A stretch of 64,000 bases of DNA from positions 453,934 through 517,933 of the forward strand of contig NZ_WAEL01000005.1 in the NCBI RefSeq assembly GCF_011742925.1, written 5' to 3'. Origin of the DNA: Fibrivirga algicola. Its GTDB lineage: Bacteria; Bacteroidota; Bacteroidia; Cytophagales; Spirosomataceae. Position 1 is the stretch's first letter; every line of letters begins with the position of its first letter. The notes under the pieces are model-generated. The model saw nothing but the letters and a program-made list of their open reading frames with translations. It was not told the origin of the DNA and ran no database searches. The translations under genes were made by a program, and so were the position numbers. Shown here in pieces: positions 1-8,624 of the stretch.

Positions 1-195
1 GTATCGGGCAACGCAAATATTCCGGTTATTGCTTCGGGAGGGGCCGGTACAATGGCGCACTTCACCGAGGTATTCACCACAGGCAAGGCCGATGCAGGCC
101 TGGCTGCGAGTATCTTTCACTTCAAAGAGATCGGTATTCCAGAATTGAAGACGTACCTGCACCAACAGGGTATCTCAATGCGACTAACAACTTAA
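1..195 (+). CDS. hisF: Imidazole glycerol phosphate synthase subunit HisF, 3' end only
   Basis: This is the last 64 codons of HisF, the cyclase subunit that with HisH forms imidazole glycerol phosphate and AICAR in histidine synthesis. The 5' part lies outside the window. The visible part reads [13 protein letters not shown], the phosphate-binding loop on the last strands of the (beta/alpha)8 barrel, then [10 protein letters not shown] and the closing helix [13 protein letters not shown], which is how HisF normally ends. It stops with TAA at 193-195, and hisIE follows 86 bp later on the same strand, the usual his operon order. Confidence 0.93.
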   Translation, partial: VSGNANIPVIASGGAGTMAHFTEVFTTGKADAGLAASIFHFKEIGIPELKTYLHQQGISMRLTT

Positions 196-281
196 CAGAC
201 AGAAGGCTGTAACACAGAGTTTTTGGGAAGAAGAAAATAAATCCGAGTAAATCTGTATCACAGCCCTTTATCTATATAAAC

Positions 282-884
282 ATGATTATAAACTTCGATA
301 AATCGCCCGATGGGCTGGTGCCTGCTGTCATTCAGGATGTGGCAACGGGGAAAGTGCTGATGCTGGGCTACATGAATGAAGAAGCCTACCGCAAAACGGA
401 AGCTGAAGGCATTGTTACGTTTTTCAGCCGCAGCAAACAGCGCCTCTGGACAAAGGGCGAGACATCCAGCAACTTCCTGCATGTAAAACAGATGCTGGTC
501 GACTGTGATGGCGATACGCTGCTGATCAAAGCGAGTCCGGACGGGCCAACCTGCCATACGGGCGCCGATACCTGCTTCGAAGAGGTGAATACCGGCAAAG
601 GGCAATTCCTGAATTACCTGCAGGGCATCATCCACGAGCGACGGGTGAATCCGTCCGATGCGTCATATACGGCTTCATTATTCAAGAAGGGCGTCAACAA
701 AATTGCGCAGAAAGTAGGTGAGGAAGCGGTGGAACTGGTGATCGAGGCAAAGGACGATAACGACGATCTGTTCCGTGGCGAAGCGGCCGATCTGATGTTC
801 CATTTTCTGGTCTTGCTGGAACAGAAAAACATGAACCTCGACGATATCATTGCCGTGTTGCAACAGCGCCACGACAAACAATAA
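282..884 (+). CDS. hisIE: Bifunctional phosphoribosyl-AMP cyclohydrolase / phosphoribosyl-ATP pyrophosphatase
   Basis: This 200-residue fusion performs steps 2 and 3 of histidine synthesis: the HisE half removes pyrophosphate from phosphoribosyl-ATP and the HisI half opens the adenine ring of phosphoribosyl-AMP. The HisI domain covers about residues 1-105. It shows the metal site VDCDGD (Asp74, Asp76, Asp78 for magnesium and Cys75 for zinc), with further zinc cysteines 91 and 98 in PTCHTGADTC. The HisE domain covers about residues 112-200, with the helical motif GEEAVELVIEAK and EAADLMFHFLVLL. The length is normal for the fused form. The ATG at 282 starts the conserved INFDKSPDGLVPAV. It follows hisF and is probably the last gene of the his operon; the next gene is unrelated. 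Confidence 0.96.
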   Translation: MIINFDKSPDGLVPAVIQDVATGKVLMLGYMNEEAYRKTEAEGIVTFFSRSKQRLWTKGETSSNFLHVKQMLVDCDGDTLLIKASPDGPTCHTGADTCFEEVNTGKGQFLNYLQGIIHERRVNPSDASYTASLFKKGVNKIAQKVGEEAVELVIEAKDDNDDLFRGEAADLMFHFLVLLEQKNMNLDDIIAVLQQRHDKQ

Positions 885-957
885 TTGAATCTCTACGGTT
901 TGACAGCTAACGTTTCTGTATCTAGTTCACACACTAACTCTCAAACCGCAATCCGCT

Positions 958-1296
958 ATGGGTATCATTATCCGTATTCTAATTAGCGCCCTGGCCGTTT
1001 ATATCGCCAGCATTTTTGTTCCCGGCATCAGAGTATCGGGTGGCCCAACGACGTACCTCATTGTGGCTATTGTGTTGGGTTTGCTCAATGCCTTCGTGAA
1101 GCCAATACTTACTATTCTGACTATCCCCATCACCATTCTCACGCTCGGTCTGTTTCTGATTGTGCTAAACGTGCTGATGGTGTATCTGGCTGCCTACCTG
1201 GTGAGTGGTTTCTCGGTGAGCGGATTCATCGCTGCGCTGCTGTTCAGTATCGTAGTGTCAATCGTCACTTGGCTAATCGATGCCGTGGTTAACTAG
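958..1296 (+). CDS. Small four-TM membrane protein, phage holin superfamily IV-like (YvlD type)
   Basis: This protein of 112 residues is almost entirely hydrophobic, with about four membrane segments (near residues 3-22, 32-50, 55-80 and 85-110). The pattern GLLNAFVKPILTILTIPITILTLGLF, seen here in pieces as LNAFVKPIL and LTLGLFLIVLN, matches the family annotated as 'phage holin family protein' or mycobacterial four-TMS holin-like (Bacillus YvlD). Despite the name, chromosomal members stand alone without lysin genes, and no phage gene is present here, so lysis is unlikely. The function is unknown; a role in membrane stress is only a guess from Bacillus YvlD. A strong terminator follows at once. 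Confidence 0.85.
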   Translation: MGIIIRILISALAVYIASIFVPGIRVSGGPTTYLIVAIVLGLLNAFVKPILTILTIPITILTLGLFLIVLNVLMVYLAAYLVSGFSVSGFIAALLFSIVVSIVTWLIDAVVN

Positions 1297-1315
1297 AAGT
1301 TGACGCTTACTTATG

Positions 1316-1367
1316 AACTGTCCCGTTATCATACGCTTACTGCCTGTGATAACGGGACAGTTTTTTT
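1316..1367 (+). terminator. Rho-independent terminator after the holin-like gene
   Basis: A perfect 16-bp stem (1316-1331 with 1347-1362, arm AACTGTCCCGTTATCA) with a 15-nt loop runs straight into seven T residues at 1361-1367. It lies 19 bp after the holin-like stop codon and before the 3' end of the convergent pyrC. It is the most classical terminator in the window. Confidence 0.9.
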
Positions 1368-1412
1368 GTGGCGCTTTGTTAGGTGGTGTATTGCTCTCGC
1401 GTAGCAACGTAC

Positions 1413-2750
1413 TTAGCGTACGAATGCCAGCCGTTGTCCGGATTTTTCGGTCTGAAACTGACCATTCTCGTATACCAGTTCGCCCGAAACGAAGGTGTGC
1501 GTAATGCGGTGACTAAACGTGTCGCCAAGCAGTGGTGACCAGGCACACTGATAAAGAATGGACTCCGGCGTAACGGTGGTCTGCTGGTTCGGGTCAACCA
1601 GAACGAGGTCGGCCCAATACCCTTCGCGAACGTACCCACGACGGTCGATCTGGAAGCAGTCGGCGGGCGCGTGGGCCATTTTCTCTACTACTTTTTCGAG
1701 CGGTAGCTTACCCTGCCTGGCCGATTCGAGCATCAGCAATAACGGGTGCTGCACCAGTGGTAAACCCGACGGTGCCTGCCAGTAGGGCTGCTGTTTTTCA
1801 TCCCAGGTGTGCGGTGCGTGGTCGGTCGCAATAATGTCGAGGCGGTCGTCGAGAAGTGCCGTCCAGAGCGCGTCGCGGTGATGCGCCGCTTTAATTGCCG
1901 GGTTGCACTTTATCTGGTTACCCAGCCGCTCATAATCATCGGCGGTGAAATGAAGGTGATGTACACATACCTCTGCCGTAATCCGCTTCTGGGCCAACGG
2001 GATGTCGTTGCGGAATAAGGATAGTTCGTCGGCCGTAGTCAGGTGCAGAATATGGAGGCGGGTGTTGTGTTTTTGAGCTAGCGCTACTGCCATCGACGAC
2101 GAGATCAGGCACGCTTGTTCATCACGCACCAACGGGTGAATCCAGGCTGGTGCATTGTCGCCATACTCGGCCTTGTAGCGTTCTACATTGGCGCGAACGG
2201 TGGTCTCATCTTCGCAGTGCGTGGCAATGAGCATCGGGCATTCCCGGAAAAGTGCGTCCAGCGTTTGCTCGTTATCAACCAGCATATTACCGGTCGATGA
2301 GCCCATAAACACCTTTACGCCGCACACGGCGCTGGCATCGGTGCGCAAGACTTCGTCGAGGTTATTGTTCGACGCACCCATGAAAAACGAGTAGTTGCCA
2401 AACGCCGTTGCCGCCGCAATGTCATACTTATCCTGCAACAGTTGCTGGGTCAGGGCGTTGGGCGTGGTGTTGGGCATTTCCATGAACGTGGTTACGCCGC
2501 CCGCTACCCCCGCCCGCGACTCGCTGCGAATTGTGGCCTTGTGGGTTAGGCCTGGTTCGCGGAAATGTACCTGATCGTCAATTACGCCAGGCAGCAGATA
2601 CTGACCGGCGGCGTCGATTACCTGATCGCCGGGCTTTGCTGATACGTGTTGACCTACTTCGGTGATAAAGCCATTGTCAATTCGAAGGTCAGCATGCTGT
2701 GTTTTTCCTTCGTTGATGAGCTGGGCATTAAGTATACGGTAGGAAGCCAT
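1413..2750 (-). CDS. pyrC: Dihydroorotase (type I, Bacteroidota form)
   Basis: Dihydroorotase of 445 residues, which interconverts carbamoyl-aspartate and dihydroorotate in pyrimidine synthesis; amidohydrolase superfamily, cytoplasmic. The N-terminal beta-sandwich leads into YLLPGVIDDQVHFREPG, the metal-site signature, followed by MEMPNT, ATHCED (metal His), LHILHLTT and IATDHAPH with the catalytic Asp. The first zinc ligand, normally the His of the DxHxH motif, is Gln60 here (D58-x-Q60-x-H62). From memory this is usual in Bacteroidota dihydroorotases, so it is a lineage feature rather than damage. The start MASYRILNAQL is the first plausible ATG. It follows hemB on the same strand but is separated from it by a 34-bp-stem inverted repeat, so it probably has its own promoter. 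Confidence 0.94.
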   Translation of the reverse strand: MASYRILNAQLINEGKTQHADLRIDNGFITEVGQHVSAKPGDQVIDAAGQYLLPGVIDDQVHFREPGLTHKATIRSESRAGVAGGVTTFMEMPNTTPNALTQQLLQDKYDIAAATAFGNYSFFMGASNNNLDEVLRTDASAVCGVKVFMGSSTGNMLVDNEQTLDALFRECPMLIATHCEDETTVRANVERYKAEYGDNAPAWIHPLVRDEQACLISSSMAVALAQKHNTRLHILHLTTADELSLFRNDIPLAQKRITAEVCVHHLHFTADDYERLGNQIKCNPAIKAAHHRDALWTALLDDRLDIIATDHAPHTWDEKQQPYWQAPSGLPLVQHPLLLMLESARQGKLPLEKVVEKMAHAPADCFQIDRRGYVREGYWADLVLVDPNQQTTVTPESILYQCAWSPLLGDTFSHRITHTFVSGELVYENGQFQTEKSGQRLAFVR

Positions 2751-2792
2751 AGGAATAAGGTGCAGTCAGATACAGTGGCAAAGGTAAAAACC

Positions 2793-2870
2793 GGGGTAAC
2801 GCGGACTTCAGTCTGCATTTTCATTTCGCGAATAAAAAATGAAAATGCAGACTGAAGTCCGCGTTACCCC
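2793..2870. repeat. Perfect 34-bp inverted repeat between hemB and pyrC
   Basis: The arms 2793-2826 and 2837-2870 are exact reverse complements with a 10-nt loop (CGCGAATAAA). It begins 10 bp after the hemB stop and ends 42 bp before the pyrC start, both genes being on the minus strand. There is no T tract, so it would have to work as a stable hairpin. It could end hemB transcription, protect a 3' end or shape the pyrC leader. It belongs to a family of long intergenic hairpins in this window. Confidence 0.88.
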
Positions 2871-2880
2871 AGCATGTGTA

Positions 2881-3855
2881 TTACCGCAACAGTGCGGCGG
2901 CTTCTTTGGCGAAGTAGGTCAGAATGACATCGGCTCCAGCGCGTTTAATGGCCATCAATGATTCCATCATGGCGCGTTCACCATCGAGCCAGCCGTTTTG
3001 GGCAGCGGCCTTGATCATGGCATATTCACCGCTGACATTATAGGCCGCAATGGGCAGATTGCTGTTCTGGCGCAACAGGCTGATAATATCCAGGTACGCC
3101 AACGCCGGTTTCACCATCAGCATATCGGCACCTTCAATCGTATCCAGTTCCGCTTCGATCAGCGCCTCGCGGCGGTTGGCCGGGTTCATCTGGTACGTTT
3201 TCTTATCGCCAAATTTCGGAGCTGAATCCAGCGCATCGCGGAAGGGACCATAGAAAGCAGAGGCGTATTTGGCACAGTACGACATTATAGCCACGTTCTG
3301 GAACCCGGCATCGTCTAATTCCTGACGCAGGTACGAAACCCGGCCGTCCATCATGTCTGACGGGCCAACAATGTCGGCACCGGCCTGTGCCTGCGCAACG
3401 GCCATACGGCCCAGAATCTCCAGCGTTTCGTCGTTTAGAATTTGCCCGTTCTCGACAAGACCATCGTGCCCATCAGAACTGTACGGGTCCATGGCCACGT
3501 CGGTCATAATGGTGGCTTCAGGGTACTTCTCCTTGATAGCCCGCACCGTTTGCAGGTATAGGCCGTCGGGGTTGTGGCTCTCGGTGGCGTACTTGTCTTT
3601 TTTCGACTCTGATAGGTTCGGGAACAGGTCGAACGTGGTAATACCCAGATCAAGGCAGCGACCGATTTCGTCGAGCAATAAATCCTGCGAATAGCGGTAA
3701 ATACCGGGCATCGAACGTACTTCGGAACGTACCTGCTGGCCTTCCAGAATAAAGACGGGGAAGATAAAGTCTGACGGGTGCAGGCGCGTTTCCTGCACCA
3801 TGTCGCGAATAGCTGCCGACTGACGATTGCGGCGGGGACGACGAATTATATTCAT
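2881..3855 (-). CDS. hemB: Delta-aminolevulinic acid dehydratase (porphobilinogen synthase)
   Basis: HemB condenses two aminolevulinate molecules to porphobilinogen, the second common step of heme and corrin synthesis. At 324 residues the length is typical. Diagnostic stretches are FIFPVFILEG, GPSDMMDGRV, the lysine of YCAKYASAFYGPFR (about residue 195) and the Schiff-base lysine of MLMVKPALAYLD (about residue 248). It starts only 13 bp downstream of the response regulator stop codon, so kinase, regulator and hemB look like one transcript. hemE, a later step, lies about 14 kb away on the other strand. Confidence 0.96.
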   Translation of the reverse strand: MNIIRRPRRNRQSAAIRDMVQETRLHPSDFIFPVFILEGQQVRSEVRSMPGIYRYSQDLLLDEIGRCLDLGITTFDLFPNLSESKKDKYATESHNPDGLYLQTVRAIKEKYPEATIMTDVAMDPYSSDGHDGLVENGQILNDETLEILGRMAVAQAQAGADIVGPSDMMDGRVSYLRQELDDAGFQNVAIMSYCAKYASAFYGPFRDALDSAPKFGDKKTYQMNPANRREALIEAELDTIEGADMLMVKPALAYLDIISLLRQNSNLPIAAYNVSGEYAMIKAAAQNGWLDGERAMMESLMAIKRAGADVILTYFAKEAAALLR

Positions 3856-3868
3856 AGTCGGTAAACGG

Positions 3869-4555
3869 CTAGGCTACCAATTTAAATCCTTCGCCATGCA
3901 CATTTACGAGTTGAACCGATGGGTCATCCTTGAGGTATTTGCGCAGTTTGGTAATGTACACGTCCATGCTGCGGGCATTGAAATATGAGTCGTCGCCCCA
4001 CACCACTTTTAAAGCAAAACTGCGCCCAAGGGGTTGGTTGAGGTTCTGAGCCAGTAATTTAAGTAGTTCCGACTCCTTGCTGGTGAGTCGTTGTCCCGTG
4101 GTTTCGTTGTTGCGCAGCAAGAGCTGATGCGGGTAATCGAAACGGAACATACCGATCTGGTACGTAGTGGTTTCGGGCTGCGTTTCGGCCCCCTGATAGC
4201 GGCGAAGAATGGCCTGAATTCGCAGCAGCAACTCCTCCATATTGAAGGGTTTCGTAATGTAATCATCGGCCCCCAGGCGTAGTCCCTGAATGGTGTCTTC
4301 CTGCATCGACTTGGCCGTCAGAAAAATGATGGGTACGTCGCGCCCATTCATTCGAATCTCTTTGGCAAGCGTAAACCCGTCTTTCTTAGGCATCATCACA
4401 TCCAGAATACACAGATCGTACTGCCCCGTCATAAACTGTTGCAGACCCGCATTGCCGTCGGTGGCGCGGTCGGTGGGGTAGCCTTTCAGGGTCAGATACT
4501 CCTGAGTAAGCTGGCCAAGATTGGGGTCGTCTTCAACAAGAAGGATAGAGGGCAT
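3869..4555 (-). CDS. Two-component response regulator, OmpR/PhoB family
   Basis: A 228-residue regulator with an N-terminal receiver and a C-terminal winged-helix DNA-binding domain. Receiver residues are all present: acidic pair Glu8/Asp9-Asp10, phospho-acceptor Asp52 in CILDVMMPKKDG, Thr80 and Lys82 in IIFLTAKSM, and the linker start GADDYITKPF. The output domain (about residues 130-228) shows LTSKESELLKLL and the recognition region SMDVYITKLRKYL. It lies 71 bp downstream of the histidine kinase gene, so the two form a cognate pair, and 13 bp upstream of hemB. The stimulus and targets are not evident; the divergent secreted protein next to the kinase is the obvious candidate target. Confidence 0.95.
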   Translation of the reverse strand: MPSILLVEDDPNLGQLTQEYLTLKGYPTDRATDGNAGLQQFMTGQYDLCILDVMMPKKDGFTLAKEIRMNGRDVPIIFLTAKSMQEDTIQGLRLGADDYITKPFNMEELLLRIQAILRRYQGAETQPETTTYQIGMFRFDYPHQLLLRNNETTGQRLTSKESELLKLLAQNLNQPLGRSFALKVVWGDDSYFNARSMDVYITKLRKYLKDDPSVQLVNVHGEGFKLVA

Positions 4556-4626
4556 ATAGGTTGATTTATTGGCCTGAAGGTTGGTGAAAAAGGCTAGTGG
4601 TTATCGGGTTGGGGGTAATCCGATAC

Positions 4627-6594
4627 TCACTCATTATAAAGTGGAATGATAAGCTGAAACTCACTGCCGCGTCCGGGAGTACTGGTAACCGTGATTTGGC
4701 CCTGATGCTCCTCGGCCATTTTCTTCACGTAACTCAGGCCAAGCCCAAATCCCTTCACGTCGTGGCGGTTGCCAGTTGGTACGCGGTAAAACGTCTCGAA
4801 GATCCGGCTGATCTGTTCTTTTGTGAGGCCCAGCCCCTCATCGGCTACGGCAATGGCCACAGCGGGTTTGCCGTTGGGCAATGGTGTATTGTAGGTACGT
4901 AGCCGAATGGCAACGTGATCGGGCGAATACTTGATGGCGTTGTCGATGAGGTTGTAGAGCATATTGGTCAGGTGAACTTCGTCGGCCATCACAACCTCCT
5001 GAGTCGCGTCGAAATCCATGTCGATTTCGCCCTGCCGCTGTTCAATCGACAGGCTCATCGTGTTCAGCACCTTTTCAACAACGTCATGCACATTCACCGG
5101 AGTCAGCGCCAGTTTTACTTCGCCTTTATCCAGCAGGGCCATTTGCAGAACCTTCTCCACATGCGAACCAAGTCGCTGATTTTCGTCGCGAATAATGCTG
5201 ACGTACCTGGCCAGCCGATCGGTCAAGCCCGACCCGCCGGTCGATTCGCCCGCCTCCGCCATGACCGGTGCTGCGCTGGAGGCTAGTTGATCCCGCGCCA
5301 TCTCAACCGCCAGACCGATGGTCGAAATAGGCGTTTTGAACTCGTGGGTCATGTTATTGATGAAGTCGTTCTTGATATCGGCCATCTTCTTCTGGCGTAG
5401 AATCGTGGTGATGGCAACATAGAAACAGCCCATAATGACCAGAATCAGGATTGCCGATCCGGCGAGTGTGGCGGTCATGCGGCTGAGGATAAAGGCCCGC
5501 TGATCGGGGAAGAACAGGTAGAGGTAATTGCCGGTCTCGAGCATATTGTTCGGAAACAGCGCCGCTTTGTAAGTCGATTCTTCGAATTGCTGCTGAATGG
5601 CGGTTCGGGCGGCAACGGGCATGTTGCCGAGGGTCAGGCCGGTAGAGGTAAACAGCAAATCGCCTTGCTGCGGGCTGCGAACGGCATAATCGAACGGAAT
5701 GCTGATGCCCCGCTCGCTCAGTGCCTGCCGGAGCAATGTATCCAGCATAAACCGGTTTACGCGCTCGGCCAACGGACGATCGGCCATGAGCACGCCCCGA
5801 AATATATCTTTGATTGTTTCTGACTGGTCGGTGACGGATGTGCCGCTACCAGGCCGATTACTGACGTTGTTGTCCGTAGGCGTCGATTCCACCAGTTTAT
5901 CGGTCGATAAGCTGGTTTTTTTGGGTCTGGGTTTTCCTAACTTCGACTGCCTGGTAGCGGCCCCGTAGGCACGTGATTGCCCGGCCTGCGAAACTGAATC
6001 GGGAACGACCAGACCCGACGACGACCGTAACACTTCGTTGATATGACTTTGCAGTACCTGATCAATCCAGCGGCCGAAACGTTCCTGCTGAATCAGTTGT
6101 GCCTCCAGGTCGCCGGCGGCCATTAGCTCATCCTGCTGTTTGTAGAATTCATCAACTGTTCGGAGCTGCTCGGGCGTGAGCGACCGTTGAATGGGCTGAA
6201 GCGCATCCATCTGGATGGTTACTGTGCCGGGTCTGCCTTCCAGCGGATAGGCTGATGAAGAATTTGGCGACTGAGCCGACCGATGATTGTCGCGCCGGGC
6301 CACCGACCGGCTGCGGGGCGCTGCGTCAGTGTGTTCGGCCAGTTGATTTCCTTTCCCGATCGCCTTCAGCTGTCGTTGCTGCTGCTGAGCCGCCAGCCGG
6401 TGCCGGGCCTGGTACTGAATCTCCTGCCGTTCCAGACTGCGCACAACCTCCTGTAGCGCATCGGTCACTTTATAGTCGAACTGCTCTTTCTGTAAATGCA
6501 GGGCGTTGCTGATCCAGTAGAGCTGAAATCCTACTAAACCTAACAGCCCCACGGCCATCGAAAGGACAATCCAGCGAATTTGTTTCGTTGACAT
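4627..6594 (-). CDS. Membrane sensor histidine kinase with a large periplasmic domain
   Basis: A kinase of 655 residues. TM1 lies at about residues 9-29 and TM2 at about 378-400, so roughly 350 residues are periplasmic. That region is unusual: it starts with a Gln-rich, probably coiled stretch, then has a Ser/Thr/Arg/Lys-rich low-complexity segment (about residues 210-260) before a more ordered part. The cytoplasmic part has the HisKA motif NNMTHEFKTPIS with His417, then ATPase boxes N (NLIDNAIKYSP), G1 (DEGLGL) and G2 (GFGLGLSYVKKM). No HAMP domain is obvious. Its partner regulator follows directly. It is transcribed divergently from a secreted T9SS-like protein, a common layout for a sensor and its target. 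Confidence 0.94.
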   Translation of the reverse strand: MSTKQIRWIVLSMAVGLLGLVGFQLYWISNALHLQKEQFDYKVTDALQEVVRSLERQEIQYQARHRLAAQQQQRQLKAIGKGNQLAEHTDAAPRSRSVARRDNHRSAQSPNSSSAYPLEGRPGTVTIQMDALQPIQRSLTPEQLRTVDEFYKQQDELMAAGDLEAQLIQQERFGRWIDQVLQSHINEVLRSSSGLVVPDSVSQAGQSRAYGAATRQSKLGKPRPKKTSLSTDKLVESTPTDNNVSNRPGSGTSVTDQSETIKDIFRGVLMADRPLAERVNRFMLDTLLRQALSERGISIPFDYAVRSPQQGDLLFTSTGLTLGNMPVAARTAIQQQFEESTYKAALFPNNMLETGNYLYLFFPDQRAFILSRMTATLAGSAILILVIMGCFYVAITTILRQKKMADIKNDFINNMTHEFKTPISTIGLAVEMARDQLASSAAPVMAEAGESTGGSGLTDRLARYVSIIRDENQRLGSHVEKVLQMALLDKGEVKLALTPVNVHDVVEKVLNTMSLSIEQRQGEIDMDFDATQEVVMADEVHLTNMLYNLIDNAIKYSPDHVAIRLRTYNTPLPNGKPAVAIAVADEGLGLTKEQISRIFETFYRVPTGNRHDVKGFGLGLSYVKKMAEEHQGQITVTSTPGRGSEFQLIIPLYNE

Positions 6595-6749
6595 TAAATT
6601 TCGGGAAATCGGTGCAACGTGGTGGCACGGCGGTCCGTCTATACAAAGTACGCGCCTAACCCCGATGCGCTTATCGACTTAACAACTTTTAACAGGCAAC
6701 ATACCAGCGGTTTATCGGTCTCTGAATGCCGCTGAAAACTACGCTAACC

Positions 6750-7760
6750 ATGAAAAAAACAGTGAATACCCTGCTCCAGTTCGTATTGGGTACGTGTCTG
6801 ACTACCGGCACGGTACTGGCTCAAACGCCTGCCCCAGCTAAAACCAGCGGCGAAATGCGGCTGAAAGTAACCGAGCGGAATGGCAACGAACTGCGCGAAA
6901 TAGAGCGTACCTACCGCCTCGATGGCATGACCGATGCAAAGCGCGATGCCATTGTAAACAAGCTGATCGACTCATTGCGGGCTACCCGGAAAGGCAAAGA
7001 CAGCCAGATTTCGGTGACCATTGAAGATGAACGCGGTACCGATCGAATTCGCTTCAATAACCGCAACGGCGCTACTCAGGATGCTGTAGGCGGGATACAG
7101 GTAATGCCTGGCCCTGGCTCACGCGTTCGTGGTTATACCTATTCAACGCCCCGTACGCCCGGTGCGCCTGCCACACCACGTACCCCGCGTACGCCTAAAT
7201 CACCAGACGTAGTGATTGCCCCCCGCGACTTTGAAATCGACGGTACCTTTACATTTGATGACGATTCGCTGGGTGGACGACGTACCCGCGTGTTCCGCTT
7301 CGACCGCCGTAACCTCGACTCGATGGCGAAAAACATGAAAGAGTTTGGCTACCGGGTCGAGCGTGAATTTGCTCCGCTTGCCGACCGTCTGTCGCGTGTG
7401 CAGGGCCTTCGCGGTCTGGATGAGCGATTGGCTATGCCGTTTGAAACCTGGTCGCGTGCTGGTGGCGGCACCCAGGCGTCGACCATCCGTGGCCTCGATG
7501 CGTACCCGAGCAACCCTGATAAGTTTATGCTGAACGTACGATTCACGGCCCCCGGCAAAGGCGATGCGCTGATTGTGGTGACCAACCCCAAAGGCAAAGA
7601 AGTAGCCCGCCGCGAGTTGAAGGACTTCACCGGCGAATTCGTGGGGCAGATTGATCTGGGCCGTAAAGCCGAAGGCGTATTCTTCGTGACCGTTACTCAA
7701 AATGAGGACGGTGCTGTGCGCCGCGTGGTGCTGAAAAAAGACGAAGCAACGACAAAGTAG
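6750..7760 (+). CDS. Secreted protein with a T9SS type A-like C-terminal domain
   Basis: The chosen ATG at 6750 gives 336 residues with a clean signal peptide (MKKTVNTLLQFVLG... ending VLAQ|TP). An in-frame ATG at 6726 would add eight residues ahead of it. The mature part holds a Thr-Pro-Arg repeat linker (TPRTP units near residues 133-153, DNA about 7146-7200) and charged regions. The last 80 residues (from LDAYPSNPDKFML to VRRVVLKK) look like a type IX secretion type A sorting domain: a YPNP-like start, a GKEV turn, IDL, EGVFFVTV and a basic end. The fit is by eye and the YPNP start is imperfect. The gene is divergent from the histidine kinase and may be its target. The molecular function is unknown. 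Confidence 0.75.
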   Translation: MKKTVNTLLQFVLGTCLTTGTVLAQTPAPAKTSGEMRLKVTERNGNELREIERTYRLDGMTDAKRDAIVNKLIDSLRATRKGKDSQISVTIEDERGTDRIRFNNRNGATQDAVGGIQVMPGPGSRVRGYTYSTPRTPGAPATPRTPRTPKSPDVVIAPRDFEIDGTFTFDDDSLGGRRTRVFRFDRRNLDSMAKNMKEFGYRVEREFAPLADRLSRVQGLRGLDERLAMPFETWSRAGGGTQASTIRGLDAYPSNPDKFMLNVRFTAPGKGDALIVVTNPKGKEVARRELKDFTGEFVGQIDLGRKAEGVFFVTVTQNEDGAVRRVVLKKDEATTK

Positions 7761-7811
7761 GAAGTCTTCTGTTGCGCTGCTAGAGTGGCAGTAGATTGGT
7801 GCTTAAAAGTC

Positions 7812-7848
7812 AAACCCCGGCAACATACCTGATACGTTGCCGGGGTTT
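7812..7848 (+). terminator. Terminator hairpin after the T9SS-like protein gene
   Basis: A perfect 13-bp stem (7812-7824 with 7836-7848, arm AAACCCCGGCAAC) with an 11-nt loop lies about 50 bp after the stop codon. The trailing T run is short (TTTCTGTTT), so termination is plausible but weaker than at 1367. Confidence 0.72.
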
Positions 7849-7950
7849 CTGTTTGCAGGTACGTTGCTGATTCGCGTAGAGCACGAAGCCATCACCGTTG
7901 AATATCAGCTTGTTGGTGGATAGGGGAATGGCGTATGAAGTTGTTATTCG

Positions 7951-8571
7951 TTAATTAGTGGCCTGTGTAATTCGGGACAGCAGCACAGCTGCTTTACGTC
8001 GGAGGTCACTTGATCGATTTTGCCATAGGTTAGCCCAGAAAACCAGCAACAATAAGGTCTGAAGCACTGACAAGCCAGTAATAAGGGCCCAGTTGTCAGT
8101 AGCCTGTAGGTGCATTATTATACGTTTTGCCGACATGAAGTAGCCTATAGCCCCACTGAAGAAGACACCACTCACCAGCCAGTTAAGCCAGGAGTACCTT
8201 CTTCCGGTGTAGCACGGTACGAAATGATACGCTTGTAATAAGGCGAAGCCCACCGCTATGTCGGCAAATAAGAGCGACGATGTTGAAGCCGTACTGTTTT
8301 TCCAGCATATGTACGCAAACAGGCCTACCGTGATCGGTAATTTTCGTCCCCACAGCAACGTACCCAACGTTTGTGCCACGCCCTTCCGATATTGACTAGA
8401 CAGGCTCTTCTGGAAAGGTGCTTCCAACGCAAGAATACCATCGGCCCGCCCAAATGCCGCGTGTGTATTGGTTAGGGCCTCGTCGAACGAACTGCCGTTG
8501 GCTATGGCGGTGGTGATGGCCTCCCGGTAATGGTCGCGTACTTCATCGAGCACAGGGGTACTAACCCGCAC
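7951..8571 (-). CDS. Membrane protein with permease-prefix-like N-terminus; gene interrupted by an in-frame stop at codon 6
   Basis: The open frame from GTG at 8571 encodes 206 residues: a helical N-terminus (VLDEVRDHYREAITTAI, then FDEALTNTHAAFG) like the permease prefix or HAAS-type domains that sit beside PadR regulators, then about four TM segments (about residues 75-95, 100-120, 128-148 and 160-182). Upstream in the same frame is an ATG at 8625 that overlaps the PadR stop as TGATG, the usual layout for coupling. Its frame reads MLTTE, then TAG at 8608-8610, then ESYLNHFLGAYEV into the known ORF. So the natural start appears separated from the rest by one nonsense codon. Either the gene is a recent pseudogene, or translation restarts at the GTG, which has AGGGG eight bases upstream, or there is a base error. 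The function is unknown. Confidence 0.7.
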   Translation of the reverse strand: MRVSTPVLDEVRDHYREAITTAIANGSSFDEALTNTHAAFGRADGILALEAPFQKSLSSQYRKGVAQTLGTLLWGRKLPITVGLFAYICWKNSTASTSSLLFADIAVGFALLQAYHFVPCYTGRRYSWLNWLVSGVFFSGAIGYFMSAKRIIMHLQATDNWALITGLSVLQTLLLLVFWANLWQNRSSDLRRKAAVLLSRITQATN

Positions 8572-8624
8572 TTCGTAAGCCCCTAGAAAGTGGTTCAGGT
8601 ACGATTCCTATTCGGTAGTCAGCA

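Noticed and set aside
958..1296. Prophage suspected from the 'holin' family name
   Set aside because: No lysin, integrase, capsid or att-like repeat is near; chromosomal holin-like proteins of this type are common.
1413..2750. Inactive dihydroorotase suspected because the first metal His is Gln
   Set aside because: All other metal and catalytic residues are intact, and DDQVHFREPG is, to my knowledge, the usual form in this phylum.
7146..7200. CRISPR-like or satellite repeat in the TPRTP region
   Set aside because: The repeats are a few codons long, in frame, and encode a Pro-rich linker; no spacers or array structure.
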